Assembly (NCBI RefSeq): GCF_014647875.1
Contig: NZ_BMQA01000029.1
Span: 34,721-98,720 of the forward strand
DNA: 64,000 nucleotides
From: Streptomyces brasiliensis
Lineage (GTDB): Bacteria > Actinomycetota > Actinomycetes > Streptomycetales > Streptomycetaceae
Reading direction: 5' to 3'
The notes beneath the pieces are model-generated. The model saw only the letters and a program-made list of their open reading frames with translations, had not been told where the DNA came from and made no database searches. Position numbers and translations under genes: made by a program. Below, piece after piece: positions 42,346 to 51,544 of this stretch (positions are counted from its first letter, which is position 1; each line of letters starts with the position of its first letter).

Positions 42346-43617
42346 GTGAGCGAGACCGAGGTGACCACCGCGCCGCACCCGCTGCGGCTGGCCGACGGCC
42401 GACCCGCCGTCCAGGCCTGGTCGCTCGACCCCGCCCTGAAGCACCTGAACCACGGTTCGTTCGGGGCGGTTCCGCTGGTGGCACAGGAGCGTCAGGAAAC
42501 GCTGCGCGCGGAGATGGAACGTTCGCCCGTGGTGTGGTTCCCGGCCCTGTCTCAGCGGATCGCCGCCACCCGGGTCGAACTCGCCGCGTTCCTGCACGTC
42601 GACGTCGGCGACCTCGCCCTGGTGCCGAATGCCAGCGCCGGTGCCAGCGTCGCCTACGCCGCCCTCACCCGGCGTCGAGGCGGAGAGATCATCGTGACCG
42701 ACCACGGCTACGGGGCCGTGACCATGGGTGCCGAACGGCTGGCACGCCGCTGGGGCGGACGCGTGCGCACCGCCCGGGTGCCGCTGGACGCGGACGCGGA
42801 CACGGCGTACGAGGCCGTGGTCGCCGAGATCGGCGAGGCCACCGACCTGGTCGTGGTCGACCAGATCACCTCGGCGACCGCACGCAGGATGCCGGTGGAA
42901 CGGATCGGCGAGGAAGCGCGGCGCCGGGGCGTCCCGATGCTCGTCGACGGCGCCCATGCACCGGGACTCATCGCGGCCCCGCTCGCCGATGCCACGTACG
43001 ACTTCTGGACCGGCAACCTGCACAAGTGGGGCTGCGCTCCGCGCGGCACCGCGGCGCTGGTCGCCCGCGGACCGCTGCGCGACCAGCTCTACCCTCTGAT
43101 CGACTCCTGGGGCGCGGCGGATCCCTACCCCGACCGCTTCGACCAGCAGGGCACGATCGACGCCACCTCCTACCTGGCCGCCCCGACGGCGCTCGCCTTC
43201 GTCGAGCGCACCTGGGGCTGGCCCGCCGCGCGCCGCTACATGGATGAACTGGCCGACTACGCCGCCCATGTGATCGGCGCGGCCTTCGCCGAACTGACCG
43301 GTGAGGACAGCCGCGTCGACGTCGGGATGCCCGTTCCCGGCATGCGCCTGGTGCGGCTCCCGCAGGGTCTGGCCGCCAGCCGTATCGATGCCGACGCGCT
43401 GCGCGACAGGGTGGCCGGCGAACTGGGTGTGGAGGCGGCCTTCACCAGCTTCGACGGCATCGGCTACATGCGCCTGTCCGCCCACGTCTACAACGACGCC
43501 GTCGACTACGAGTACTTCGCCGAGGAATGCGTCCCCGTCCTCGGCGAGTGGGCGCAACGGGGTCGTCAGGTCGGTGGGCAGCCGAACCAGTTCACCGTGC
43601 CGTTCCCGGACGTGTAG
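42346..43617 (+). CDS. Class V aminotransferase-like PLP enzyme (isopenicillin N epimerase/cysteine desulfurase-like)
   Basis: The 423-residue protein has LDPALKHLNHGSFGAVP at the start, VPNASAGASVAYAAL, VDGAHAPGLI with the PLP-stacking/aspartate region, and the Schiff-base lysine in WTGNLHKWGCAPRGTAAL. It resembles isopenicillin-N-epimerase-like class V enzymes; whether it racemises, desulfurises or transaminates is unknown. The GTG start follows a GGAGT site. Its 3' end overlaps the convergent small secreted gene by about 50 bp. Confidence 0.85.
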   Translation: MSETEVTTAPHPLRLADGRPAVQAWSLDPALKHLNHGSFGAVPLVAQERQETLRAEMERSPVVWFPALSQRIAATRVELAAFLHVDVGDLALVPNASAGASVAYAALTRRRGGEIIVTDHGYGAVTMGAERLARRWGGRVRTARVPLDADADTAYEAVVAEIGEATDLVVVDQITSATARRMPVERIGEEARRRGVPMLVDGAHAPGLIAAPLADATYDFWTGNLHKWGCAPRGTAALVARGPLRDQLYPLIDSWGAADPYPDRFDQQGTIDATSYLAAPTALAFVERTWGWPAARRYMDELADYAAHVIGAAFAELTGEDSRVDVGMPVPGMRLVRLPQGLAASRIDADALRDRVAGELGVEAAFTSFDGIGYMRLSAHVYNDAVDYEYFAEECVPVLGEWAQRGRQVGGQPNQFTVPFPDV

Positions 43618-43931
43618 CCCATGCACCTGATGGTTTCGTTGTGCAGGGTCTCGGTTCGGTTGATCCCTCCGTTCAGATACTCCGTCTTGTAGTGGGTCTG
43701 TACGAGGGTGTCGATCTCGACGGTGTACCAGCGGCGCTTGTCGTCCGGCAGGCTGCAGTGGTGGGCGGTCACGTTGCGGCTGGGCCCTTCTGTCCACATG
43801 GCCTGTTCGGCGCGGCCGCAGTGCGCGCTGTCGGCGGCGCCGGCGGTGCCGACGCCGGTGCCGAGCAGGGTCGTGGCGCCAGTGGCCACAGCCGCGGTAG
43901 CGCCGAGCAGGCGCTTCAGAGCGAAGTTCAT
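43566..43931 (-). CDS. Small secreted protein of unknown function
   Basis: The 121-residue protein has a Sec signal (LKRLLGATAAVATGATTLLG, cleavage near GTAGAADS). The mature part of about 88 residues has four cysteines (HCGR, HHCSL, IRCMG, FGCPP), suggesting two disulfides. It contains KRRWYTVEIDTLVQ and NGGINRTETLHNETI. The family is not recognised. A purine-rich ribosome-binding site lies upstream. Confidence 0.72.
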   Translation of the reverse strand: MNFALKRLLGATAAVATGATTLLGTGVGTAGAADSAHCGRAEQAMWTEGPSRNVTAHHCSLPDDKRRWYTVEIDTLVQTHYKTEYLNGGINRTETLHNETIRCMGYTSGNGTVNWFGCPPT

Positions 43932-44185
43932 CGGTTGGTCCTCCTGCCAAGTGGGGTGACGGCCGGGAGCCGCCAGGTCACCTTGGGGTGATAGTCACAC
44001 TTGTTCGGGATATCCGGCTCGGTGGTCGGCGGCGCACTCCTCCGACCCGGTGACGTCGGTGATGCCAATGCAGGAGGCTGCGGTCACACTCCGGCCGCCC
44101 CTGGAACAAGCTTCAGTTCGTGTCGTGGAGCGCCGTCCCGTCACCGCCAAGGGCCAACCGAAGCCGGTGCGACGGGCCCCACCGG

Positions 44186-44355
44186 ACGACGGTCGACGAG
44201 GACGGCAGGCAGCTCGCCACCGCGGTCGTCGCGCCGGGCGAAACCCTGCTCAGCGCGGGGCTGGCGCCGGACTGCCGATGCCCCACTCGTGCACTGTCGG
44301 CAACTGCGGCGAGTGCATGGTCGTACTCCGCAGCGGAGACGTCACCATCCGAACC
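44186..44355 (+). pseudogene. Plant-type 2Fe-2S ferredoxin domain remnant
   Basis: One frame reads TTVDEDGRQLATAVVAPGET followed by LLSAGLA; a shifted frame continues GLPMPHSCTVGNCGECMVVL and RSGDVTI. Cx4CxxC is the cluster-binding start of the ferredoxin domain found at the end of oxygenase reductases. The last cluster cysteine and the FAD/NAD domains are missing. Confidence 0.65.
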
Positions 44356-44459
44356 GCCGGACGCTCAGCCTGCCGCAGGCAGCGGGCACCTGGACCAGCA
44401 GGCTCCTGGAGTTCAGCACGATGCCGGCGGGGGGCCCGGGTGGGCCGCAAGCTCCGCAT

Positions 44460-44943
44460 CTCCCCGGCAGCCACGATCTGGTACGTGGCGCGGCTGAGGC
44501 TCGTGGACGGCGCGCCGATGGCCATCGAGTACCTCCATGTCCCGGTGGACCTGATGGCGGACCTGACCAGCGACGAACTGGAACGGGGTGACCTGTACGA
44601 GCACCTGCGCGAGCGGCACGGCGTCCAGGTCAGCGAGGCGGTCCAGGCCATCGAGCCGACCGTGGTGACCCGTGCGGAGGCTGACCTGCTCGACGTGCCG
44701 GAGTTGTCACCGGCCCTGCTCTTCGAGCGCCTGACCTGCGATATCCGTAACCGGCCGGTCGAGTACGTGCACTCGCTCTACCGCGGCGACCGCTATCGCA
44801 TCGTCTCGCGGCTGGAGCTTGGCCCTCGCACCGAGTTCCAGCCATCGGGCGAGGGCCACCCTCCGGGCATACCTCCGGGAGTCTTCACACGCGACCGACC
44901 GGTCACCTGCTCCATGCTGGGGGTGGTGCACGAGGACCTGTGA
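44460..44943 (+). pseudogene. UTRA effector domain of a GntR/HutC regulator
   Basis: The frame continuing from the ferredoxin piece reads ATIWYVARLRLVDGAPMAIE, then YLHVPVDLMADLTSDELE, DLYEHLRERHGVQVSEAVQ and VEYVHSLYRGDRYRI. This is a nearly complete UTRA ligand-binding domain with its own C-terminus. The N-terminal winged helix is absent, so it cannot be a normal repressor. It stays open in one frame with the upstream ferredoxin cysteine motif, an accidental chimera. Confidence 0.65.
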
Positions 44944-45167
44944 GGCAGGCCGCCGTAGGGCTTCGGTGGTGTCCAGGAGGTCGCGGAACGTGTCGAAGGC
45001 CACCGCACGATCGCCGATCGCATTACGCCGGTACGAGCGACGCTGCGAAGAGCAGCAGACGGGAGATCCCGGACGGTGACGCCGGATCCGCGCCACCGGC
45101 CCGGGATCTGACGGAGCTTCATCTCCGTCGGCCGAAGGCCGCACCGGCGGGCGGCCCCCGGCGTGTC

Positions 45168-45420
45168 TCATCCCGCGTGCACGGTTCCCGCGTATCGCTG
45201 GGCGAACCGGGTGCCGGTACCCGCGGTGACGGTGACGTCGTACCGTCCGTCGTCGGTACGCCACGTCAGACGTGTGCGGTCGCCCGCGCGGACCCACACG
45301 GTCTGCTCCTTGCCGGCGAAGTCGTTCGGCGTGAGCGTGAAGGAGACGGGCCTGTGAACGAGGGGTTGCCGCCATTCGGGAAGTAGACGGAAATCTGAAG
45401 ATCTCGTGCTCGGTTCGAGT
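45168..45420 (-). pseudogene. C-terminal tail of a phosphocholine-type phospholipase C
   Basis: The leftward frame ends VSFTLTPNDFAGKEQTVWVR, then AGDRTRLTWRTDDGRYDVTV and FAQRYAGTVHAG, the last repeat domain of non-haemolytic phospholipase C proteins. A shifted frame upstream gives ARDLQISVYFPNGGNP of the same domain. The catalytic part is gone. Confidence 0.6.
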
Positions 45421-46309
45421 GGCAGCTCCTCGGCCCCAACATCCGCCTGAGCAGCGACGTCCCGAGGTCGTCGGCCGCGCATTGATCCGCGGGGACGGGC
45501 AGGGACGGCAACTTTCCGACCGGCGGCTCAGGTGGGTGAGAGGTCGTGTGCCCTGGAACGGCCGACGCCGTGCCGTGCACACACCCGGACTTCTCAGGAC
45601 GCGTTCAGCACCGGTCTTGTCTCGCACTCGACTCGACCGCTCCTGCGTCAGGCCGGCGTGGGGTTGTTGGCGCCACGGGCAGTGACGCGGCCCAGCAGGA
45701 ATGGCCAGTTGAACGCCCAAGGCAGCTTCCTCTGCCGTGTTCGCGCCGGCTCACCGAGAACAGTCGCCGCGGGGACAGGAACACTTCTGAGGAGCAGCGC
45801 TGCACGGGCGTACAGCCGGTGCGGCCGTACGCCCCTGGCGGGCGCCGAGTTGGGGTCGGCTCACCGAGGCCGGCCTCGGGGTGGATGCCGCCGACTGAAA
45901 CGGTACGGCTGGCGGGGGCCGCCGACATATCTGGACGTCGGGGTGGGCGGAAGGGACGAGACGCCCACTTTGCGCCCATGGCACGTGAGGATCAACACGC
46001 GGTGGACTGCTTCGTCCGCCGGAAACACAAGGATGCCACGCTGATGCCTGGAGGGCCGGTGTTCACCTCCTGCCGCGCTGTCCCGGCACGCCTCGGCAAT
46101 ATTGGTGGACACGTGTTGACGAGTGGCCACGGGCTCCGCGGGGCCGTGAGGAAGCCGCCGGCGAACTGTTGAGCGTCTGAGAGTCGGCGAGTGGGGCGGG
46201 ACTGGCTCGGTCGGCACTTGGCTTTGCCGCCGCCACAGGAGCATGCTGGATTCATCAGGCTGGGCGGAGTGGTCATCTCATCCACGGCAGGCCTGGATGG
46301 AGCAGCGTG

Positions 46310-48733
46310 ATGAGCGCGTATGACGAGTCGCGTCCGGCGGTGGAAGCCCAGGGCGCGCTCATTGCTGTCGATGGGCAAGGTCGTATCACCCTGTGGACCG
46401 AGGCTGCTGAATCCCTGCTGGGCTACTCGCCGAGCCACGTCCTCGGCCGGCATCTCAATGATCTTCTTCCGGCACCAGCCTTCTTGGGTGCTCTGCGGAC
46501 GGAGGGGGAATGGGTCGGCACCCTTGAGGTCGTCCTGGCATCCGGCAAGAAGCGGTCACTCTCCGCGCACACCTGCAAGGCGACCGCGACCGTCCCCTGT
46601 CACGGACTCCGGATCGTCCACCTGGCGCCTGTCAGCGCTGTGCACCACGATGACGAGACCGATCAGGCGCTTCTGCGATGGCTCTTCGACCGGGCGCCCG
46701 TTGCACTGAGCGTCTATGACGCCGATCTACGGCTCCTGCGGCAGAACGCGGCCATGACCAGGGTGATCGGGGTACCGGAAGTGGAGCGCCGCGGTATGCG
46801 ACCGTCGCAACTCCTTCCTGGCTCTGCCGGAGTCGAATGGGAGGAGGAACTACGGCAGGCCGTCGAGCGAGGGTCTGAGGTGCCCGACCGCGAGGTGCCA
46901 GCACATGTAGTGGCAGCCTCGGAACGGGACCGTGTGTATCTCACATCGGCCAGTCCCTTGTTCACCGCTTCCGGCCGCACGATCGGTATCTGCGCCGCGG
47001 TATCGGACATCAGCGAGCGGCAGCGAGCCCGGGAGCGGCTGGTACTCCTGAACGAGGCAAGCACGACGATCGGCAGCACGCTCGACGTACTGACCACAGC
47101 TCACGAACTGGCTGACGTCTTGTGTCCTCGGCTGGCTGACTGGGCCAACATCGATCTGCTGGAGAGCATGCTGCACGGCGAGGAGCCAGGGCCTTTCACC
47201 GGCCGTGTCGCGCTCTCTCGGGCCGCGTTCAAATCCTTCCGGAAAGGCGCTCCGGAGACCACCAGACAGCTTGGGGAAATCGTCTTCTACCCCGCCCACT
47301 CGCCTCCTGTCCGGTCCATGGCGGAGGTCCGGTCGGTCGTGCTCGCCACGGCCGATAAGGCCACACGTGCCTGGCTCGCCGAAGACCCCGAGCGTGCGGC
47401 CAGATTCCGTAAGTACAGGTGGCACTCCGTCTTGGTGGTTCCCATCGCGGCACGAGGGGCGATCCTCGGCGTTGCCATCCTGTTGAAGAAGGAACCCGAC
47501 ATCTTCACCGACGAGGACCGGCTCCTTGCCGAAGAGCTCGTTTCGCGGGCCGCTGTCTGCCTGGACAACGCACGACGCTACACACGTGAGCGCGCTGCTG
47601 CGCTCACTCTCCAGCGGAGTCTGCTGCCACGGACACTGCCGCGCCAGGCCGCGGTCGAGATCGCGAGTCGCTACCTGCCCTCCGACACCCGGTCCGGAAT
47701 CGGGGGCGACTGGTTCGATGCCATTCCTCTGTCGGGTCAGCGCGTCGCACTGGTCGTCGGCGATGTGGTCGGCCACGGTATCAACGCCGCGGCAACCATG
47801 GGTCGACTGCGCACAGCCGTACGGACCCTGGCCGATGTGGATCTCCCGCCCGAAGAGCTCCTCACTCACCTCGACGACGTCCTCACCCGCTTGCGTGAAG
47901 AGAACGAAAACCCGGACCAGAGCGGTGACTTGGGCGCCACCTGCATCTATGCCGTCTACGATCCGACCTCACAGCTGTGCTCGATCGCATGCGCCGGACA
48001 TCCGCCCCCCGCCATGGTCCAGCCCGACGGCACGGCAACCTTCCTCGACATCCCCATCGGCCCTCCTCTCGGTATCGGCGGTCTGCCGTTCGAATGCGGC
48101 GAGCTGTCCCTGACCGAAGGGACGCTGCTGGCGTTCTACTCCGATGGCGTCCTCAACATGCGCGGCCGCGACATCGATCACGCCCTTGAGGAACTGCGCG
48201 AGTCGCTGCTGACTCCCATGCCCTCGCTCGAGGGGCTCTGCGATGAGGTCCTTCGACGTCTGCTCCCTGCGCGTCCGGCGGACGATGCCGCCCTCCTCCT
48301 GGCTCGTACGCATGTCCTCAACCCCGACCAGGTCGCCGTTCTCGATGTCCCAGTGGAAGGAGCGTTCGTCTCCAGCGCCCGCTCGTGGGCCCTCCAGCGC
48401 CTCGAGGACTGGGGGCTTGCCGAATTCGGCTTCGTCACCGAACTGGTGGTCAGCGAGCTCGTCACCAACGCCATCCGATACGGACGCGCCCCTGTCCAAC
48501 TGCGCCTGATCCATGACGACACCCTCATCTGCGAGGTTTCCGACGCAAGCAGCACGTCGCCCTACATGCGACGGGCACTTCTCTCCGACGAAGGAGGGAG
48601 GGGCCTTCTTCTGGTCGCCCAGCTGACTCAGAAATGGGGAACACGCCACGCGCGGCGTGGAAAGACCATCTGGTGCGAACAGGACATCAAAGCAGACCGA
48701 CTTGCTTGCCTGGCATCCCTCGCCCTCGCCTGA
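46310..48733 (+). CDS. SpoIIE-type protein phosphatase with PAS-PAS-GAF-PP2C-HATPase domains
   Basis: The 807-residue protein has, in order: PAS 1 (about 15-110, GRITLWTEAAESLLGYSP), PAS 2 (about 120-240), GAF (about 255-420), a SpoIIE/PP2C phosphatase (about 435-650, metal aspartates in GGDWFDAIPL, VGDVVGHG and FYSDGV) and a C-terminal anti-sigma-type kinase/ATPase (about 680-795, ELVVSELVTNAIRYG and GGRGLLLVAQL). It probably reports a signal to an anti-sigma/anti-anti-sigma partner switch. ATG at 46310 is preferred over GTG at 46307 because GGAG lies 7 bp before it. It is the last gene before the polyketide cluster. Confidence 0.9.
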   Translation: MSAYDESRPAVEAQGALIAVDGQGRITLWTEAAESLLGYSPSHVLGRHLNDLLPAPAFLGALRTEGEWVGTLEVVLASGKKRSLSAHTCKATATVPCHGLRIVHLAPVSAVHHDDETDQALLRWLFDRAPVALSVYDADLRLLRQNAAMTRVIGVPEVERRGMRPSQLLPGSAGVEWEEELRQAVERGSEVPDREVPAHVVAASERDRVYLTSASPLFTASGRTIGICAAVSDISERQRARERLVLLNEASTTIGSTLDVLTTAHELADVLCPRLADWANIDLLESMLHGEEPGPFTGRVALSRAAFKSFRKGAPETTRQLGEIVFYPAHSPPVRSMAEVRSVVLATADKATRAWLAEDPERAARFRKYRWHSVLVVPIAARGAILGVAILLKKEPDIFTDEDRLLAEELVSRAAVCLDNARRYTRERAAALTLQRSLLPRTLPRQAAVEIASRYLPSDTRSGIGGDWFDAIPLSGQRVALVVGDVVGHGINAAATMGRLRTAVRTLADVDLPPEELLTHLDDVLTRLREENENPDQSGDLGATCIYAVYDPTSQLCSIACAGHPPPAMVQPDGTATFLDIPIGPPLGIGGLPFECGELSLTEGTLLAFYSDGVLNMRGRDIDHALEELRESLLTPMPSLEGLCDEVLRRLLPARPADDAALLLARTHVLNPDQVAVLDVPVEGAFVSSARSWALQRLEDWGLAEFGFVTELVVSELVTNAIRYGRAPVQLRLIHDDTLICEVSDASSTSPYMRRALLSDEGGRGLLLVAQLTQKWGTRHARRGKTIWCEQDIKADRLACLASLALA

Positions 48734-48904
48734 TGCGAAATGGTGCGGCCGGCCCAGGACTACGCCGGAAGCGGTCCCGTTCGGTACCGGGGGCGGGAAG
48801 TTTGGTGGGTGGTGTGTGTTGGTGGGTTTGAGTGGGGGGTTGGGGTGGGGGGTTGGTGGGGTGTGGGTGTGGGTGTGGGTGGGTGGTGGGTGGTGGGTGG
48901 TGGG

Positions 48905-50227
48905 TTAGTGGGGGTGGGGTGTGGTGTGGATGAGTGCGGTGAAGATGGTGTGGTGGTGTTGGTGGGCGGTGATGTGGATGGGGGTGGGGTTGGTGTGTTT
49001 GGTGGGGGGGAGGGTGGCGTGGATGAGGGTGGGGGTGTGGTGTTCGGCGTAGTGGTGGAAGTCGATGGTGAGGTGGGTGGTGGTGGTGGGGGTGGGGTGG
49101 AGGAGGGCGGTGGCGGCTTGGCGTGCGGCTTCGATGAGGACCATGCCGGGGTAGTGGTCGGTGGTGTGGTCGAAGAGGATGGGGTGGGTGGGGTCGGGGT
49201 TGAGGTGCCAGTGGTTGGGGTGGTGGGTGGGGGAGAGGACGACGTCGTGGGGGTGGGTTTTGCCGACGGTGTGGGGGTGGGCGCGGGGTTGGGGGTGGGG
49301 TTGGGGGTGGGGGGTGGTGGGGGTGTGGTGGCGTAGTCGTTGGTAGGTGGTGGGGGGGAGGCAGGTGAAGTGTCCTGCGCCGGTGGCCCAGGGTGTGCCG
49401 GCGTGGTGGATGGTGATGTCGAGGTTGAATTCGGTCAGGCGTGTGCGGTGTCGGGTGGTGCGGTGTCGGGTGGTGTCGGTGACGTCGGCGGTGAGGGTGA
49501 GGTTGCTGGGTGTGGTGCCGATGGTCATGCGGTCGGGGTGGGTGGTGAGGTTGAGGTCCCACATGAGGAAGTGGTGGCCGAGGGGGACGCCGAGGGCGGC
49601 GTGGGCGAGGAAGAGTCCGGTCTGGCGGAGGGTTTCTGCGGCTTGGAGGGGGTCGTGGTGGGTGCCGTCGGGTGTGGTGAAGAAGGTGTGGGCGCGGGGC
49701 CATTGGGCGGTGAGGGTGTAGCGGGTGGGGGTGAGTTTCTCGTAGCCGGTGAGGAACACCTCGGCGTGGGAGGAGCGGTGGACGTATTCGCGGGGGACTG
49801 TGGTGGTCAGCGGGGGCAGGAGCCCGGTCCAGGCTCCGGTGCCGGCTCCGGTCGAGGTCGCGGCCCCGGTCGAGGTCGCGGCCCCGGTCGAGGTCGCGGT
49901 GCCGGTGGGGGTTGCGATCCCGGTGGCGGGGCGGGTGCCGGTCGCGGTGGCAGTGGCGTGGCCGGTCGTGGTCCCGGTCCCGGTGGCGGGGCCGGTGCCG
50001 GTCGCGGTGGTGGTGCCGGTCGTGGTCTCGGTCCTGGTCTCGGTCCTGGTCGCGGTGGTGGTGGTGCTGGTGCCGGTGGCGGTGCCGGTCGTGGTGCCGG
50101 TGCTGGTGGCGGGTTCGGTGCTGGTGCTGGTTGCGGGGCTGGTGGTGGGGTGGGCCGTGGCCGGGGCGGGGCCGGTGTCGGGTGTTCTTGTGTCCGGGCG
50201 GTGCTTCCGGAGGGTCGGGACGGTCAT
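48905..50227 (-). CDS. AfsA-family gamma-butyrolactone/butenolide synthase with low-complexity N-terminus
   Basis: The 440-residue protein contains two AfsA hotdog repeats: TTVPREYVHRSSHAEVFLTG (about residue 140) and HPILFDHTTDHYPGMVLIEA followed by ARQAA. AfsA enzymes join a beta-keto acyl-ACP to dihydroxyacetone phosphate in signalling-lactone synthesis. Family members are about 300 residues; the extra 100-odd residues (about 33-135) are Thr/Gly/Ala repeats encoded by a hexamer-like array. GGAG lies 7 bp before the ATG and an ARE-like site is 44 bp upstream, so the long start looks genuine. The body is unusually rich in His, Thr and Pro, reflecting a C+A-rich coding strand. Confidence 0.88.
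   Translation of the reverse strand: MTVPTLRKHRPDTRTPDTGPAPATAHPTTSPATSTSTEPATSTGTTTGTATGTSTTTTATRTETRTETTTGTTTATGTGPATGTGTTTGHATATATGTRPATGIATPTGTATSTGAATSTGAATSTGAGTGAWTGLLPPLTTTVPREYVHRSSHAEVFLTGYEKLTPTRYTLTAQWPRAHTFFTTPDGTHHDPLQAAETLRQTGLFLAHAALGVPLGHHFLMWDLNLTTHPDRMTIGTTPSNLTLTADVTDTTRHRTTRHRTRLTEFNLDITIHHAGTPWATGAGHFTCLPPTTYQRLRHHTPTTPHPQPHPQPRAHPHTVGKTHPHDVVLSPTHHPNHWHLNPDPTHPILFDHTTDHYPGMVLIEAARQAATALLHPTPTTTTHLTIDFHHYAEHHTPTLIHATLPPTKHTNPTPIHITAHQHHHTIFTALIHTTPHPH
49820..50131 (-). repeat. Hexamer-type repeat inside the AfsA gene
   Basis: The plus strand is built of variants of GCCGGT, GGTGCC and GGTCGC, with stretches such as three copies of GGTCGAGGTCGCGGCCCC-like units at 49850-49905. 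The coding strand gives ATSTGAATSTGA and TGTATGT patterns. The period is a multiple of three, so length changes would not shift the frame. Confidence 0.8.
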
Positions 50228-50270
50228 CTGGATCTCCGCTCGTTGCCGATGTGGGACCAGTGCGGACCAT

Positions 50271-50297
50271 AAGATACGAACCTACCGGTTTTCTTTT
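50271..50297. promoter_or_regulatory. ARE-like site before the AfsA gene
   Basis: ATACGAACC (50274-50282), TACC, GGTTTT (50287-50292) lies in an A+T-rich patch 44-70 bp upstream of the AfsA start. The layout ATACGRACY-N4-GGTTT is shared with 53842 and resembles autoregulatory elements bound by gamma-butyrolactone receptors. Confidence 0.55.
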
Positions 50298-50539
50298 CAA
50301 GGCTTCCCGGTATGTTTGTGGGTGGGAATCGTCCCCGGGGGGCGGGTGGTGCCGGAGCGGTGGCGGTCTGTCTCCGGTTGCGGGGTGATCGCAGATGGAA
50401 GCGGTGGGGGTCATTCCACTCGGTGGTGTTCTTCTGCGGGGTGGGGTGGGTGGTGCTGCCGGGCGGGGGGTGGTCCTGGTGTCCGGTGGGCCGGTGGCGC
50501 CGTGATCAAAACCAGCTGTGCGGTTTGTACTGGGCTGGT

Positions 50540-51530
50540 GTGGTGTCCGAGTCCGTGCATGTCCGAGTCCCGAGTCCCTTGTCCGAGTCCGAGTCGTCCG
50601 AGTTCCGGGGTCCCGGGTCCCGGGTCCCGTGTCCGGTTCCGTGTCCCAGTTCCCGAGTCCGTGGTCCCTTTCCGAGGTCGGAGTCCGAGTCCGTGTTCCG
50701 AGTCCGTGTTCCGGGTCTAAGTCCGGGTCCAAGTCCGGGTCCGGGTCTGGGGTCCCTTGTCCGAGTCCGGGTCCGTGTTCCGGGTCCGGGTCCCGTGTCC
50801 CGTGTTCCGGGGTCCGGGTCCCGGGTCCGGGATCCCGAGTCAGGGGTTCCTTGTCCGAGTTCGAGTCCAGGGTCCCGTGTCCCTTGTCCGAGTCCGAGTG
50901 GTCCGAGTTCCGGGGTCCCGGGTCCCGGGTCCCGTGTCCGGTTCCGTGTCCCAGTTCCCGAGTCCGGGGTCCCTTTCCGAGGTCGGAGTCCGAGTCCGTG
51001 TTCCGGGTCCGAGTCTGGGGCCCTAGTCCGGGTCCGGGGTTCCGGTCCGGGTTCCGGTCCGGGTCCGGGGTCCCTTTCCGAGGTCGGAGTCCGAGTCCGT
51101 GTTCCGAGTCCGTGTTCCGGGTCTAAGTCCGGGTCCAAGTCCGGGTCCGGGTCTGGGGTCCCTTTCCGAGGTCGGAGTCCGGGTCCGTGTTCCGGGTCCG
51201 GGTCCCGTGTCCCTTGTCCGAGTCCGAGTGGTCCGAGTTCCCGGGTCCCGGGTCCCGGGTCCCGGGTCCGGTTCCGTGTCCGAGCTTCCGGGGTCCCTTG
51301 TCCGGGTCCGGGTCCGGGTTCGGGTCCGAGTCCGAGTCCGGGGTCCCGTGTCCGGTTCCGTGTTCCGAGTCCGGGGTCCCGGGTCCCGGGTTCCGGGTCC
51401 CGGGCTCGGGTGTTCCGTGTGCCGGGTCGGTTCCGGTTCCGGGTTCTGTGTTCTGTGTCTGGTCCGGTCATCCGTGTCCGGTCTGTGTCTGTGTCCGTGT
51501 CCGTGTCCGTGTTCGTGTTCGTGTTCGTGT
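50540..51530 (+). repeat. One-kilobase GTCC-rich minisatellite
   Basis: Nearly 1 kb consists of variants of GTCCGG, GTCCGA, GTCCCG and GTGTCC. A higher-order unit is visible: the block starting GTCCGAGTTC occurs at 50596, 50901 and 51231 (305 and 330 bp apart), and TCCGAGGTCGGAGTCC occurs at 50671, 50976, 51077 and 51165. All frames are almost free of stops, so long apparent ORFs here mean nothing. It separates the divergent AfsA and P450 genes. From 50298 to 50540 no gene or repeat is evident. Confidence 0.9.
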
Positions 51531-51544
51531 TTGGGGGTTGGTTG

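Larger units (their letters stand above)
43932..46309. other. Gene graveyard between the secreted protein and the phosphatase
   Basis: About 2.4 kb without an intact gene. Recognisable pieces (ferredoxin domain, GntR UTRA domain, phospholipase C tail) are listed separately. From about 45430 to 46250 I see nothing recognisable on either strand. Confidence 0.6.

Noticed and set aside
50540..51530. CRISPR array
   Set aside because: Units are short, direct and diverged, without constant-length unique spacers or cas genes.
50312..51544. 411-residue N-terminal extension of the P450
   Set aside because: It is the stop-free GTCC repeat array. The P450 reaches normal length from the ATG at 51545.
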